Source: Exiguobacterium chiriqhucha RW-2
GTDB taxonomy: Bacteria > Bacillota > Bacilli > Exiguobacteriales > Exiguobacteriaceae
NCBI RefSeq assembly: GCF_000416965.1
Contig: NZ_ATCL01000009.1
Location: forward strand, 62,001 to 126,000
Reading direction: 5' to 3'
Length of the DNA: 64,000 bases
Below the pieces are notes generated by a model that searched no databases, was not told the DNA's origin, and saw only the letters and a list, made by a program, of their open reading frames with translations. A program made the position numbers and the translations under genes. Shown piece by piece: positions 14,568 through 23,373 of this stretch (positions are counted from its first letter, which is position 1; every line of letters begins with the position of its first letter).

Positions 14568-16937
14568 GTGATTGATTTTGTGAAGCAATTGACCAATGAT
14601 CAGGCACGACGATTGAAAACCTATAAGAAACAAGTCGAACGCATCAACGCGTACGAGGAAACGATGCGCGCTTTAGACGATGAGGCGCTTCGCCAGTACG
14701 CGCTCGAACTAAAACAGCGGCTCACGGACGGTGCGGATGTCCGCGCCATCACGGAGGAAGGGTTCGCCCTCGTCCGCGAGGCATCCGTCCGGACGATCGG
14801 GCTCCGTCATTATGACGTCCAACTCATCGGCGGTCTCGCGCTGCTCGAAGGAAATATCGCCGAGATGCCGACCGGGGAAGGGAAGACGCTCGTCGCGGCT
14901 CTCCCGGCGTTCGTCAAGGCGCTCGAAGGGAAAGGCGTCCATGTCATCACGGTAAACGACTATTTGGCGATGCGTGACGCCGAACAGATCGGCAAGATCC
15001 ATACGTTTCTCGGGCTCACAGTCGGACTGAACGTCCCGGAGATGGAGCTTGCTGACAAACAGGCGGCGTATGCGGCCGACATTACATACGGGGTCGGGAC
15101 CGAGTTCGGGTTCGACTATCTTCGGGACCATTTGGTCGGTTCGCCGCAAGAACGCGTGCAGCGTCCGTTCCATTTCGCCTTGCTCGATGAAGTCGACAGC
15201 GTCTTGATTGACGAGGCGAAGACGCCGCTCATCATCGCCCAGAAGGATGAGTCACACGTCCGCTTGAAACGTCTCGCCCAAACCGTGTTCGGTCAATTGA
15301 CGGAAGATGACTATACGGTCGACCTCGAGGCGCGCGCCGTCATGTTCTCGGATCAGGGCATCGAGAAGATTGAAGCGTTGTTCTCGGTCGACAACTTGTT
15401 TTCCGCCGAGCACCACGTCCTGTATCACTACATGATGCAGGCGCTCCGGGCGAACGTGTTGTTCGAGCGGGACGTCGACTATATCGTCCAAGAAGGCAAG
15501 ATCGAGTTGATCGACTTGTTCACGGGTCGGGTCATGGAAGGACGCAGCTTGTCGGAAGGCCTCCATCAGGCGCTCGAGGCGAAAGAACAGCTCGACATCA
15601 CCGAAGAGAACAAGACGACGGCCGAGATTACGATTCAACACTACTTCCGGATGTACCCGCTCCTCGGCGGCATGACCGGTACGGCCCAGACGTCACGCGA
15701 AGAGTTCATGAAGACGTATCAGATGGACGTCGTCCAAGTGCCGACGAACCGGCCGCGTCTGCGTGAAGACTTGCCGGACCTCGTCTTTGACACGATCGCT
15801 CATAAATATGCGGCGGTCGGACAAGAAGTGGCGGCCATCCACGCGACAGGACAACCGATTTTGATTGGGACGACCTCGATTGCTCAATCCGAAGCGGTGA
15901 GCGAACAGCTCGAGCGACAGGGCATCACGCATGAGCTGTTGAACGCGAAGACGGTCGCCCAAGAAGCCGAGATTATCGCCGAGGCGGGACGGCTCGGACA
16001 CGTGACGATTGCGACGAACATGGCCGGACGCGGGACCGACATCGTCTTAGACGAGACGGCGCGCGAACGCGGCGGCTTGTATGTCATCGGGACGGAACGA
16101 CACGAGTCGCTCCGCGTCGACAATCAGCTCCGTGGACGGTCGGGACGCCAAGGCGACCCAGGCATGTCACGTTTCTTCGTCTCGCTCGAGGACGACCTCG
16201 TCAAACGATATGCCGCCGAGCGGTTGAAACGTGTCGAGCACAAACTGAAGCCGGACGAGCACGGGGAGATTCGCCATAAGGAAGCAGGCGACATCATCGA
16301 ATACGCCCAGACGACGATCGAAGGCGTCGGCGTATCGGTCCGTGACTACATGTTCAAACTCGACGACGTCTTGAACGAACAGCGCCGCATCATCTACTCG
16401 ATTCGCGATGAGGCGGTCGACGCCAATGCGACGGCCATCTTGAACAACGTGCTCGCCATGATGCGCCTCGCGCTCAACGAGACGCTCGACCGTCATATCG
16501 ACGCTGAGCTCGTCCCGGAAGAGTGGGCGACTGACGCGCTTATCGAGGACTATATGTATTTGACGCAACAGGCGCCGACATGGGACGACACGGTCGGAGA
16601 CAAAGACGAGTTGAAACGAGCACTCGCACCATGGATCGACGGCATCGTCGCGATGGCGCAAGAGCGTATCGAGGGCTACCCGGAAGTCATCGCCTTCGCG
16701 CGGCAACAACTGCTCAGCCACCTTGATATCCGCTGGACGAACCATTTGACGACGATGAACGCCTTGAAAGAGGGCATCGGACTCCGCAGCTACGGCCAGG
16801 AAGACCCGAGTCGTCAGTTCGGCAAGGAAGGGCTCGAGATTTTCCAAGAGACGTATCTCGATATCGCCCGCGACGTGACGATTCAACTGTGCCAGCTTGA
16901 TCTATACTTTGCGCAACGGGAAGAGGAGGGGCTGTGA
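14568..16937 (+). CDS. secA2: Accessory preprotein translocase ATPase SecA2
   Basis: 789 residues, the motor that drives a subset of proteins through the Sec channel. Walker A EMPTGEGKTLVAALP, DEVDSVLIDEAKTPL (Walker B and following), and IATNMAGRGTDI with LRGRSGRQGDPG (helicase motifs V and VI) are intact. The protein stops right after the helical scaffold, so the linker and zinc-binding tail of housekeeping SecA are missing, typical of SecA2. Start: GTG at 14568 with TGGAGG 7 nt upstream; ATG at 14541 is in frame but without ribosome site. slaP follows after 1 nt. In Bacillus anthracis SecA2 and SlaP export S-layer proteins; the same pairing here suggests an S-layer or other surface cargo. 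Confidence 0.93.
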   Translation: MIDFVKQLTNDQARRLKTYKKQVERINAYEETMRALDDEALRQYALELKQRLTDGADVRAITEEGFALVREASVRTIGLRHYDVQLIGGLALLEGNIAEMPTGEGKTLVAALPAFVKALEGKGVHVITVNDYLAMRDAEQIGKIHTFLGLTVGLNVPEMELADKQAAYAADITYGVGTEFGFDYLRDHLVGSPQERVQRPFHFALLDEVDSVLIDEAKTPLIIAQKDESHVRLKRLAQTVFGQLTEDDYTVDLEARAVMFSDQGIEKIEALFSVDNLFSAEHHVLYHYMMQALRANVLFERDVDYIVQEGKIELIDLFTGRVMEGRSLSEGLHQALEAKEQLDITEENKTTAEITIQHYFRMYPLLGGMTGTAQTSREEFMKTYQMDVVQVPTNRPRLREDLPDLVFDTIAHKYAAVGQEVAAIHATGQPILIGTTSIAQSEAVSEQLERQGITHELLNAKTVAQEAEIIAEAGRLGHVTIATNMAGRGTDIVLDETARERGGLYVIGTERHESLRVDNQLRGRSGRQGDPGMSRFFVSLEDDLVKRYAAERLKRVEHKLKPDEHGEIRHKEAGDIIEYAQTTIEGVGVSVRDYMFKLDDVLNEQRRIIYSIRDEAVDANATAILNNVLAMMRLALNETLDRHIDAELVPEEWATDALIEDYMYLTQQAPTWDDTVGDKDELKRALAPWIDGIVAMAQERIEGYPEVIAFARQQLLSHLDIRWTNHLTTMNALKEGIGLRSYGQEDPSRQFGKEGLEIFQETYLDIARDVTIQLCQLDLYFAQREEEGL

Positions 16938-16938
16938 C

Positions 16939-17760
16939 ATGTTCGGACTGTTGAAACGAAAGAAAGTCGAGACGATCATCCGCCAAGACGACGAGCGGGC
17001 GCTCCGCCTCGTGTTCGATGAAGGGATGGATATCTCGAAAGAAGATGAGTACGTGTTCCGTTATCATGCGACGACGCTGCCGCCGCTCGCGGACAACCAG
17101 TTGTCGATTGAACTGCTCAGTGCGACGAAGAACCCGGGAGGCCTGTCCGTGGTCGCCTTGTTCCGCAACACGGTCGCGACCGAGTTCTCGCTCGACGAGA
17201 TCCCGGTGCTCTTGTTGAACGAACGCCGCGAACCGCTCGGCCAGAAGATGCTCAGCCGGATGGACTTGCCGTCGTTTGAGGCGATGACGAGTAAGCCCGT
17301 CTATCTCGACTTTTTCGAAGAGGAACTGTTCACCGATGTCGACGAACTCGACACCGAGTCGATTCAGCTCGCCTTCCAAATGAACCCGACGGCACCGCTC
17401 CAAGATGTGACCGACGCCGAACGGGACGCGTTCCCAGACGTGGCGTGGCACCGCCTGAAGCGGATGAACGTCCTCAGCCGTCCGGTCGCCGAAGGCCAGT
17501 TCGATTTGTTGCTCGTCCATCTCGACGTGACCGACACGGAAATCGGCGCCTCACTCCTCGTCCGGAACGGCTATTCCGAGCAGGCGCTCCAAATCCCGCG
17601 CCTCCCACTCGAGTTGATGCAGCGAGACGAGGTCGTCGGCCGGGCCGATGCCGTGCTCGCCGAGCCAATCTTGCCGAAACACGACTATCCGCTCCACGTC
17701 CGCTTCCCGCGGCCGGAAGGCGACAACGACGGACCAATCTCGATTCGCATCCGTTCGTGA
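16939..17760 (+). CDS. slaP: Accessory Sec S-layer assembly protein SlaP-like
   Basis: 273 residues, cytoplasmic, acidic, without signal peptide. It begins MFGLLKRKKVETIIRQD and contains two related halves of about 110 residues (the first around NQLSIELLSATKNPGGLSVV, the second around FDLLLVHLDVTDTEIGASLL), as in SLAP-domain proteins. ATG at 16939 lies 1 nt after the secA2 stop with a strong GAGGAGGGG site inside secA2, so the genes are coupled. Assignment depends on this neighbourhood plus the duplicated beta-rich halves. In B. anthracis SlaP is needed with SecA2 for secretion of surface-layer proteins. Confidence 0.8.
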   Translation: MFGLLKRKKVETIIRQDDERALRLVFDEGMDISKEDEYVFRYHATTLPPLADNQLSIELLSATKNPGGLSVVALFRNTVATEFSLDEIPVLLLNERREPLGQKMLSRMDLPSFEAMTSKPVYLDFFEEELFTDVDELDTESIQLAFQMNPTAPLQDVTDAERDAFPDVAWHRLKRMNVLSRPVAEGQFDLLLVHLDVTDTEIGASLLVRNGYSEQALQIPRLPLELMQRDEVVGRADAVLAEPILPKHDYPLHVRFPRPEGDNDGPISIRIRS

Positions 17761-17768
17761 CGATATGA

Positions 17769-17800
17769 CCATCCCCGATACGCGTCGGGGATGGTTTTTT
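17769..17800 (+). terminator. Terminator of secA2-slaP
   Basis: Perfect 10-bp stem CCATCCCCGA / TCGGGGATGG with a 6-nt loop and six T. Confidence 0.9.
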
Positions 17801-18052
17801 AGGTCTAATGGACTGCTTGTGCGAAGTCTAGCCTCTGTACAAGTTCGACCAAAAAAATCTCGTGAAGCGAAGTCGTCTGTTCGGTTCCATCATACTGATT
17901 CGGACCTTTTCTATGTTCTCGGAAAGTCGTCTGAGACTAGACCTTTCTTTACCAAATTTTAAAGGAAATAGGGCGTTAGATTCATTAAATTGAGAGTCCG
18001 GCTATGGTATATTTAGTCCGCAATGCACACCACATGAATGGGGAGAAAAATC
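17801..18052 (+). other. Leader region of the nucleotidase gene
   Basis: About 250 bp without a gene. It should hold the promoter of the following gene; TTGAGA at 17990-17995 and TATATT near 18007 are present but too closely spaced to be convincing. No riboswitch motif recognised. Confidence 0.4.
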
Positions 18053-20797
18053 ATGTCTAAATTTACGAAGATGGCCATTGCTACGTCGCTCATCGTCCCA
18101 ACACTTATCCCGCTCCAACACGCGGCAGCGGAAGACGAGGACGTCGTCAAACTGCGCTTCTTGGAGACGACCGACCTACATACGAACATTACGAACTACG
18201 ATTACTTCCAGGACAAAATCGATAACACGATCGGGTTGACGAAAGTCGCGACGTTGATTCAGCAACATCGCACGGACGCCGGAAAGCCGAACACGTTCCT
18301 ATTCGATAACGGGGATACGCTTCAAGGGACGCCGTTCGGGGATTACGTCCGCGAGCAACACCAAAAAGCACCAGGCGCGTTCGAGCATCCGATGTATCAA
18401 GCGATGTCGGCGCTCGAGTTCGACGCCGTCACACTCGGGAACCACGAGTTTAACTTTGGGCTCCAGTTCTTGTATGACGCGATGCAAGGGTCGAAAGGCA
18501 AGCTTCGCTTCGTCAACTCGAACGTGAAGGACTTGTCAGGTGAGCCGATCGTCTCGAAATACAATGAAGACGGACAAGAAGTCCAAATCATTGAACGCCA
18601 AGTCGTCGACGGGGACGGCGAGACACATACAATTAAAGTCGGTGTCTTCGGTGTCGTGCCGCCAAAAATCATGTCGTGGGATTCAGGGAACCTCCAAGGC
18701 AAGGTGACGGCAGATGATATGGTACCGGCAGCAAGAGCGGCCGTCGCCAAATTGAAAGAGCAAGGGGCGGACGTCGTCGTCGCGCTCGCGCACTCAGGGA
18801 TCGGGGAAAGTGCGGCACTTGCGGAAGAACAGTCAGATGGGGAAGAGAACGTCGGCTACACGCTCACGAAAATCGAAGGGCTCGACATGGTCATGACCGG
18901 TCACCAGCACGGGCGTTTCCCAGACGCGAACGGCATGTTCAAAGATTTCCCGCACGTGAACATGGAGAAAGGGACAATCAACGGCAAGCCGGTCGTCATG
19001 GCGAACAACCAAGGGAAAGACCTCGGTGTCATCGACCTCGACCTCGAGCTCGTCGACGGCAAGTGGAACGTGCTCGACGCGAATGCGAAACTCGATACAG
19101 TCAAGGCGGACACACCGGTCGACCCAACGATCGCCTCGCTCATCGACGCGGACCATAAGGCGACGATCGAATACATCAACCGCCCGGTCGGTGAGATTCA
19201 AGACGATATCCAAAGCTACTTCGCGCTCGTCCGTGACGACGCGTCGGTCCAGTTCGTGACGAACGCGCAGAAATGGTACGTCGAGAGAGAACTCGCGACG
19301 AACCCGGAACTCGCGGCGTATAAAGAGCTTCCAATCCTCTCGGCCGGGGCTCCATTCAAAGCGGGTAACCGTAACTTGACGGACGCCAGCTATTACACAA
19401 ACATCCCGAAAGGCTCAATCGCATTGAAAAACGTGGCCGACCTATACGTCTTCCCGAACACGCTCGAAGTCGTCAAAGTGACAGGCGCGGACGTGATGGA
19501 CTGGCTCGAGATGTCAGCTGGGGCGTACAAACAAGTGTCGGATACGAACGATGAATTGCTCAACTTGGAGTTCCGCAGCTACAACTTCGATATCCTTGAC
19601 GGCCTCACGTATGAGATTGACGTGACGGGTCCAGCCAAGTTCGATGCGGGCGGGAAATTGATTGAGGAAAACAAAGATGCGAACCGCATCAAGAACGTGA
19701 AGTACAACGGCAAGCCGATCACACTCGACCAAGAGTTCCTCGTCGCGACGAACAACTATCGCGCTGGCTCGACATCGTTCCCGGGACTCGGTGGCGGGAA
19801 GAACATCGTCTATCGTTCGGCGTATGAGACACGGAACGTCATCTCGGACTATATCGTCTCAGGCAAGCTCGAATACAAAGCGGATGACAACTGGAAAATC
19901 GTCGCTGATGCGAAACGGACAGCGAAGTTCGAGACGGCCGATGCCGGCAAACAGTACGTCGACCTGTATGAAGGTATCGAAGCGACCGAGACGACACGTC
20001 CGGATGCGGCGAATCGCTTGTTCCGCACATACACGATCGAACTCGATCAAGCGGCAGTCGAACTCGCCCTCACGGTGAACACGATCAAACCAGGTGCGAA
20101 AGCGGTGACAGGGACGACGACACCGAACGCCAACGTCACGTTGAAAGATGGCGACAAAGTGCTCGCGACAGCGAAAGCGGATAAAGACGGTGCGTATACG
20201 CTCGTGACGAAACCGCTCAAGCTCCGCCAATCGCTCACCATCGTCTCTGAACTCGATGGCGCTTCGGTCACGGAAACGAAAGTCGTCGGTGCTGGCTTCG
20301 TCGGTACACCGGCGCTCGCGTCGAAGTTGACGTACGCCAACACGAACGTCATTACCGGAAAAGCGACACCGGAGACGAAGTTGACGCTCAAGCGTGACGG
20401 CAAGACGATCGCGTATGCGACGGCTGACAAGAACGGATCGTTTGAATTCACGAAACGGGCCGGCTTCATCTATGGCGACTATGAAGTCGTCGCCAAAGAT
20501 GTGACGGGAACGGTCGCCAAAGCGAAGGCGTTCACGCTCAAGAAAGCGGCCATCGCGACACCGAAGAACACGAAAGGCGTGAAAGCCGGCACGAAAGCAA
20601 TCATCGGGAAAACGACACCGGGAGCCGTCGTCGTCTTGAAAGACGCGAAAGGCAAACAAGTCGCCAAAGTGAAAGCGAGCTGGGCCGGAACGTATACATT
20701 CACATTCAAAAAAGGTCTCGCCAAAGGAAGCTACGCGGTCATCGCGAGCGACTATACTGGCGCAGGGGCGAAGCAAGCGAAGTTCGCCTTGAAATAA
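18053..20797 (+). CDS. Secreted 5'-nucleotidase/cyclic phosphodiesterase with Ig-like repeats
   Basis: 914 residues. Sec signal peptide KMAIATSLIVPTLIPLQHAAA, cleaved near AAA-EDED. Metallophosphatase domain with LETTDLHTN, LFDNGDTLQG, TLGNHEFNFG, VALAHSGIGE and MVMTGHQHGRFP metal ligands, then the 5'-nucleotidase C-terminal domain (GAPFKAGNRNLTDASYY). From about residue 680 there are three beta-sandwich repeats of 75-85 residues, each with VTGTTTPNA / ITGKATPET / IIGKTTPGA near the start: bacterial Ig-like (Big) domains. No LPXTG, SLH or membrane anchor, so it is released or held by the repeats. It would scavenge phosphate and nucleosides from extracellular nucleotides. ATG at 18053 follows GGGGAGA. 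It lies beside secA2-slaP, a possible cargo. Confidence 0.9.
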   Translation: MSKFTKMAIATSLIVPTLIPLQHAAAEDEDVVKLRFLETTDLHTNITNYDYFQDKIDNTIGLTKVATLIQQHRTDAGKPNTFLFDNGDTLQGTPFGDYVREQHQKAPGAFEHPMYQAMSALEFDAVTLGNHEFNFGLQFLYDAMQGSKGKLRFVNSNVKDLSGEPIVSKYNEDGQEVQIIERQVVDGDGETHTIKVGVFGVVPPKIMSWDSGNLQGKVTADDMVPAARAAVAKLKEQGADVVVALAHSGIGESAALAEEQSDGEENVGYTLTKIEGLDMVMTGHQHGRFPDANGMFKDFPHVNMEKGTINGKPVVMANNQGKDLGVIDLDLELVDGKWNVLDANAKLDTVKADTPVDPTIASLIDADHKATIEYINRPVGEIQDDIQSYFALVRDDASVQFVTNAQKWYVERELATNPELAAYKELPILSAGAPFKAGNRNLTDASYYTNIPKGSIALKNVADLYVFPNTLEVVKVTGADVMDWLEMSAGAYKQVSDTNDELLNLEFRSYNFDILDGLTYEIDVTGPAKFDAGGKLIEENKDANRIKNVKYNGKPITLDQEFLVATNNYRAGSTSFPGLGGGKNIVYRSAYETRNVISDYIVSGKLEYKADDNWKIVADAKRTAKFETADAGKQYVDLYEGIEATETTRPDAANRLFRTYTIELDQAAVELALTVNTIKPGAKAVTGTTTPNANVTLKDGDKVLATAKADKDGAYTLVTKPLKLRQSLTIVSELDGASVTETKVVGAGFVGTPALASKLTYANTNVITGKATPETKLTLKRDGKTIAYATADKNGSFEFTKRAGFIYGDYEVVAKDVTGTVAKAKAFTLKKAAIATPKNTKGVKAGTKAIIGKTTPGAVVVLKDAKGKQVAKVKASWAGTYTFTFKKGLAKGSYAVIASDYTGAGAKQAKFALK

Positions 20798-20811
20798 GCG
20801 ATTCAACCGAG

Positions 20812-20839
20812 ACGGCGTCCTAAAAGGGCGCCGTTTTTT
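20812..20839 (+). terminator. Terminator of the nucleotidase gene
   Basis: ACGGCGTCCT / AGGGCGCCGT (one G-T pair), 3-nt loop, T-run. Confidence 0.85.
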
Positions 20840-20877
20840 CGTGATCGAAAAAGTGTCAAAAAAGTGAACGAAACCCC

Positions 20878-20906
20878 TTACAAAATTTTGGGAACTCCTG
20901 TATAAT
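20878..20906 (+). promoter_or_regulatory. cstA promoter
   Basis: TTACAA (20878-20883), 17-nt spacer, TATAAT (20901-20906); sigma-A type. About 100 nt of leader precede the cstA start. Confidence 0.75.
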
Positions 20907-20912
20907 CAGTCA

Positions 20913-20926
20913 CGTAAGCGTTTACA
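20913..20926 (+). promoter_or_regulatory. cre (CcpA) site of cstA
   Basis: CGTAAGCGTTTACA matches the Bacillus catabolite-responsive consensus TGWAANCGNTNWCA except for the first base. It covers the transcription start just behind the -10 box, a position where CcpA represses; this fits a gene needed when preferred carbon runs out. Confidence 0.75.
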
Positions 20927-21006
20927 TTATACGTGTAAAACAACGGGATTCATTTTTTCGGGGCCGACGGGGATCGGCTACATATGTACAAAAGGGGACA
21001 GCACAC

Positions 21007-22449
21007 ATGATTACATTCTTTATTGCCTTGGCGATTTTATTCGTCGGGTACAAAGTGTACGGCAGCTATGTCGAGAAGACGTTCGGCATCAAAGAAGAGC
21101 GGACGACACCTGCCTATGCGTCACAGGACGGCATCGATTACGTGCCGATGGGGAAAAAACGGAACTCGATGATTCAACTGTTGAACATCGCCGGTGTCGG
21201 GCCGATTTTCGGACCAATCATGGGGGCTCTCTACGGACCGGTCGCGTTCCTATGGATCGTCTTCGGGTCGATTTTCGCGGGAGCGGTACACGACTATTTG
21301 ACGGGCATGATCTCGCTTCGTAACAACGGAGCGCACTTGCCGCAGCTCGCTGAGAAGTTCCTCGGCCGCTCGCTCCGCCACGTCGTCAACGGGTTCGCAC
21401 TTTTGCTTTTACTCTTGGTCGGGACAGTATTCGTCACGTCACCGAGTAACATGATCAACAACTTGTTCGACGGCAATGCGACGACGCTCACGATCGTCAT
21501 CTTCGCCGTGTTCGCCTACTACATCTTGGCGACGCTCCTTCCGGTCGATAAAATCATCGGACGCATCTATCCGTTCTTCGGGGCGCTCCTCATGATCAGC
21601 GCCGTCGGGATCGCTGTCAGCCTGTTCGCACAAGGCTACCAGATTCCAGAGATGACACTCACGAACATGCATCCGGATGGCTTGCCGATTTGGCCGCTCC
21701 TCTTCTTCACCATCTCGTGTGGGGCGTTGTCTGGTTTCCACGCCACGCAGTCGCCGATCATCTCGCGGACGACGATGAAAGAAAGCAATGGCCGTGAAAT
21801 CTTCTATGGCATGATGATTGTCGAAGCGGTCATCGCCATGATTTGGGCCGCTGCAGCCATGGCCATCTTTGAGCCAGGCGAATTGCTCGGGCTGATTCAA
21901 ACGGGTACACCGGCACTCGTCGTTCAAGAAGTGGCGACACTCATGCTCGGCAGCATCGGCGGCACACTCGCCATCCTCGGTGTCATCGTCTTGCCAATCA
22001 CGTCAGGTGACACGGCGTTCCGTAGCGCGCGGATGATTATCGCCGACTACATGAGCATCGCGCAGAAGAAATTCTCGTCACGCCTTTGGATCGCACTTCC
22101 ACTCTTCGTGATCTCATACGCGCTCACGAACATGGACTTCCAGATGCTCTGGCAATACTTCAACTGGGCCAACCAGACGACGGCGGTCATCGCCTTGTTC
22201 GTCGGGGCGATGTACTTGTACATCAAAGGGCGCAACCACTATATCGCGCTCATCCCAGGGACGTTCATGTTGTATGCCGTCTGGTTCTACATTTTGACAG
22301 CACCGATCGGCTTCAAGATGGATGGGGTCATCCCGTACGTCATCGCTACCATCGGGACGATCACGTTGCTCGTCTTGTTCCACATGCGCGCGAAAGCGAT
22401 GCGAGCACAAAATATGGAATGTGACGTTCCGGTGAAGGAAGTCGCATAA
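21007..22449 (+). CDS. cstA: CstA-family peptide/pyruvate transporter
   Basis: 480 residues with about 12-14 hydrophobic helices. Signature regions GIDYVPMGKKRNSMIQLLNI (start of the CstA domain), AGVGPIFGPIMGALYGP and ITSGDTAFRSARMIIADY are clear. It is the short Gram-positive form (enteric CstA has about 700 residues). CstA proteins take up peptides or pyruvate in carbon starvation. ATG at 21007 follows AAAAGGGGACAG. The promoter carries a cre site, so catabolite repression is likely. Single-gene unit with its own terminator. Confidence 0.9.
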   Translation: MITFFIALAILFVGYKVYGSYVEKTFGIKEERTTPAYASQDGIDYVPMGKKRNSMIQLLNIAGVGPIFGPIMGALYGPVAFLWIVFGSIFAGAVHDYLTGMISLRNNGAHLPQLAEKFLGRSLRHVVNGFALLLLLLVGTVFVTSPSNMINNLFDGNATTLTIVIFAVFAYYILATLLPVDKIIGRIYPFFGALLMISAVGIAVSLFAQGYQIPEMTLTNMHPDGLPIWPLLFFTISCGALSGFHATQSPIISRTTMKESNGREIFYGMMIVEAVIAMIWAAAAMAIFEPGELLGLIQTGTPALVVQEVATLMLGSIGGTLAILGVIVLPITSGDTAFRSARMIIADYMSIAQKKFSSRLWIALPLFVISYALTNMDFQMLWQYFNWANQTTAVIALFVGAMYLYIKGRNHYIALIPGTFMLYAVWFYILTAPIGFKMDGVIPYVIATIGTITLLVLFHMRAKAMRAQNMECDVPVKEVA

Positions 22450-22454
22450 TTCAC

Positions 22455-22486
22455 AGACATGGGTCGCTTCGGCCCATGTTTTTATT
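22455..22486 (+). terminator. cstA terminator
   Basis: ACATGGG / CCCATGT with an 8-nt loop, then TTTTATTT. Confidence 0.85.
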
Positions 22487-22544
22487 TGCGTTGAAATCGG
22501 GAAATGACCATACTAGAGGAATAGATTTGAAAGGTGGGACCTGA

Positions 22545-23216
22545 ATGGATCAAGAGAAGCTAAAAGACATGCTCCATGCCGATACGCTTGGAGAAGAGAT
22601 TGCGAGCGCCATCACCCACGGGCTTGGCGTCATCTTTAGCATCGTCGCATTCGTTCTGCTTGTCATGACGGCAACCGAGACGGGAAGCACAGGTAATGTC
22701 ATCGCGGTGAGCGTGTTCGGGGCATCGATGATTTTACTGTATCTGTTCTCGACACTCATGCATGCGATTCCGCACCCACGGGCGAAGCGCGTGCTCCAAG
22801 TGTTCGACCATGCCGGGATTTACTTACTCATTGCGGGGAGTTATACGCCGTTCGCGCTCGTGTCGCTCAAAGGGACGCTCGGCTGGACGTTGTTCGGGAT
22901 CGTTTGGGGCGTCGCCGTGCTAGGTATTGTCTGGAAGTTGTTCTCGACGGGGAAATACATGTGGGTGTCGAACGTGACCTATCTCGGCCTCGGCTGGATT
23001 TGTGTCATCGCCATCCGCCCGCTGTACGAGTCGCTCGGTCATAACGGCTTCATGTTGCTCCTCGCCGGAGGGATCGCCTATTCGGTCGGGATCATCTTCT
23101 ACGTATGGCAGAAGTTGCCGTTCAACCATGCGATTTGGCACTTGTTCGTCCTAGCCGGAAGCGTGTTCGTTTTCCTTAGTATCTTGCTCTATGTGGCACC
23201 GAATACGGGCCTGTGA
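22545..23216 (+). CDS. Hemolysin III family (PAQR-like) membrane protein
   Basis: 223 residues, seven predicted helices. Typical motifs are EEIASAITHGLGVIFSIVAF (first helix with THG), STLMHAIPHPRAKRVLQVFDHAGIYLLIAGSYTPF (split here as SxxxH, DHAGIYLLIAGSYTP) and NHAIWHLFVLAGS (HxxxH), together forming the metal site of the PAQR/hemolysin III family. Despite the name the cellular role is unclear; hydrolase or membrane-lipid functions have been proposed. ATG at 22545 with AAAGGTGGGACC upstream. Own terminator downstream. Confidence 0.88.
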   Translation: MDQEKLKDMLHADTLGEEIASAITHGLGVIFSIVAFVLLVMTATETGSTGNVIAVSVFGASMILLYLFSTLMHAIPHPRAKRVLQVFDHAGIYLLIAGSYTPFALVSLKGTLGWTLFGIVWGVAVLGIVWKLFSTGKYMWVSNVTYLGLGWICVIAIRPLYESLGHNGFMLLLAGGIAYSVGIIFYVWQKLPFNHAIWHLFVLAGSVFVFLSILLYVAPNTGL

Positions 23217-23218
23217 AA

Positions 23219-23246
23219 CGGACGTCCTGCTGGGCGTCTGTTTTTT
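23219..23246 (+). terminator. Terminator of the hemolysin III gene
   Basis: CGGACGTCC / GGGCGTCTG with loop TGCT (two G-T pairs), then six T. Confidence 0.75.
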
Positions 23247-23269
23247 CTGAATAGAGGGAAATGAAATCC

Positions 23270-23283
23270 TGAAAACGATTACA
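23270..23283 (+). promoter_or_regulatory. cre (CcpA) site upstream of proline dehydrogenase
   Basis: TGAAAACGATTACA fits every fixed position of TGWAANCGNTNWCA. It lies about 90 bp before the start codon; TTGACG at about 23297 is a possible -35 box but no matching -10 is obvious, so whether CcpA represses or activates cannot be read. Confidence 0.65.
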
Positions 23284-23373
23284 AAATTACAGACGAATTG
23301 ACGTTTGTATGTCATAATAATTTCAGACATCGTCATAGAGATAGATGGGTGTAAACGTAAGGGGGAAAATCAG

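Noticed and set aside
19990-20797. Tandem DNA repeats or CRISPR in the nucleotidase 3' part
   Set aside because: The repeats are protein-level Ig-like domains with diverged DNA; there are no identical direct repeats with regular spacers anywhere in the window.
18053-20797. Cell-wall anchoring (LPXTG or SLH) of the nucleotidase
   Set aside because: No LPXTG motif, C-terminal hydrophobic tail or SLH repeat is visible.
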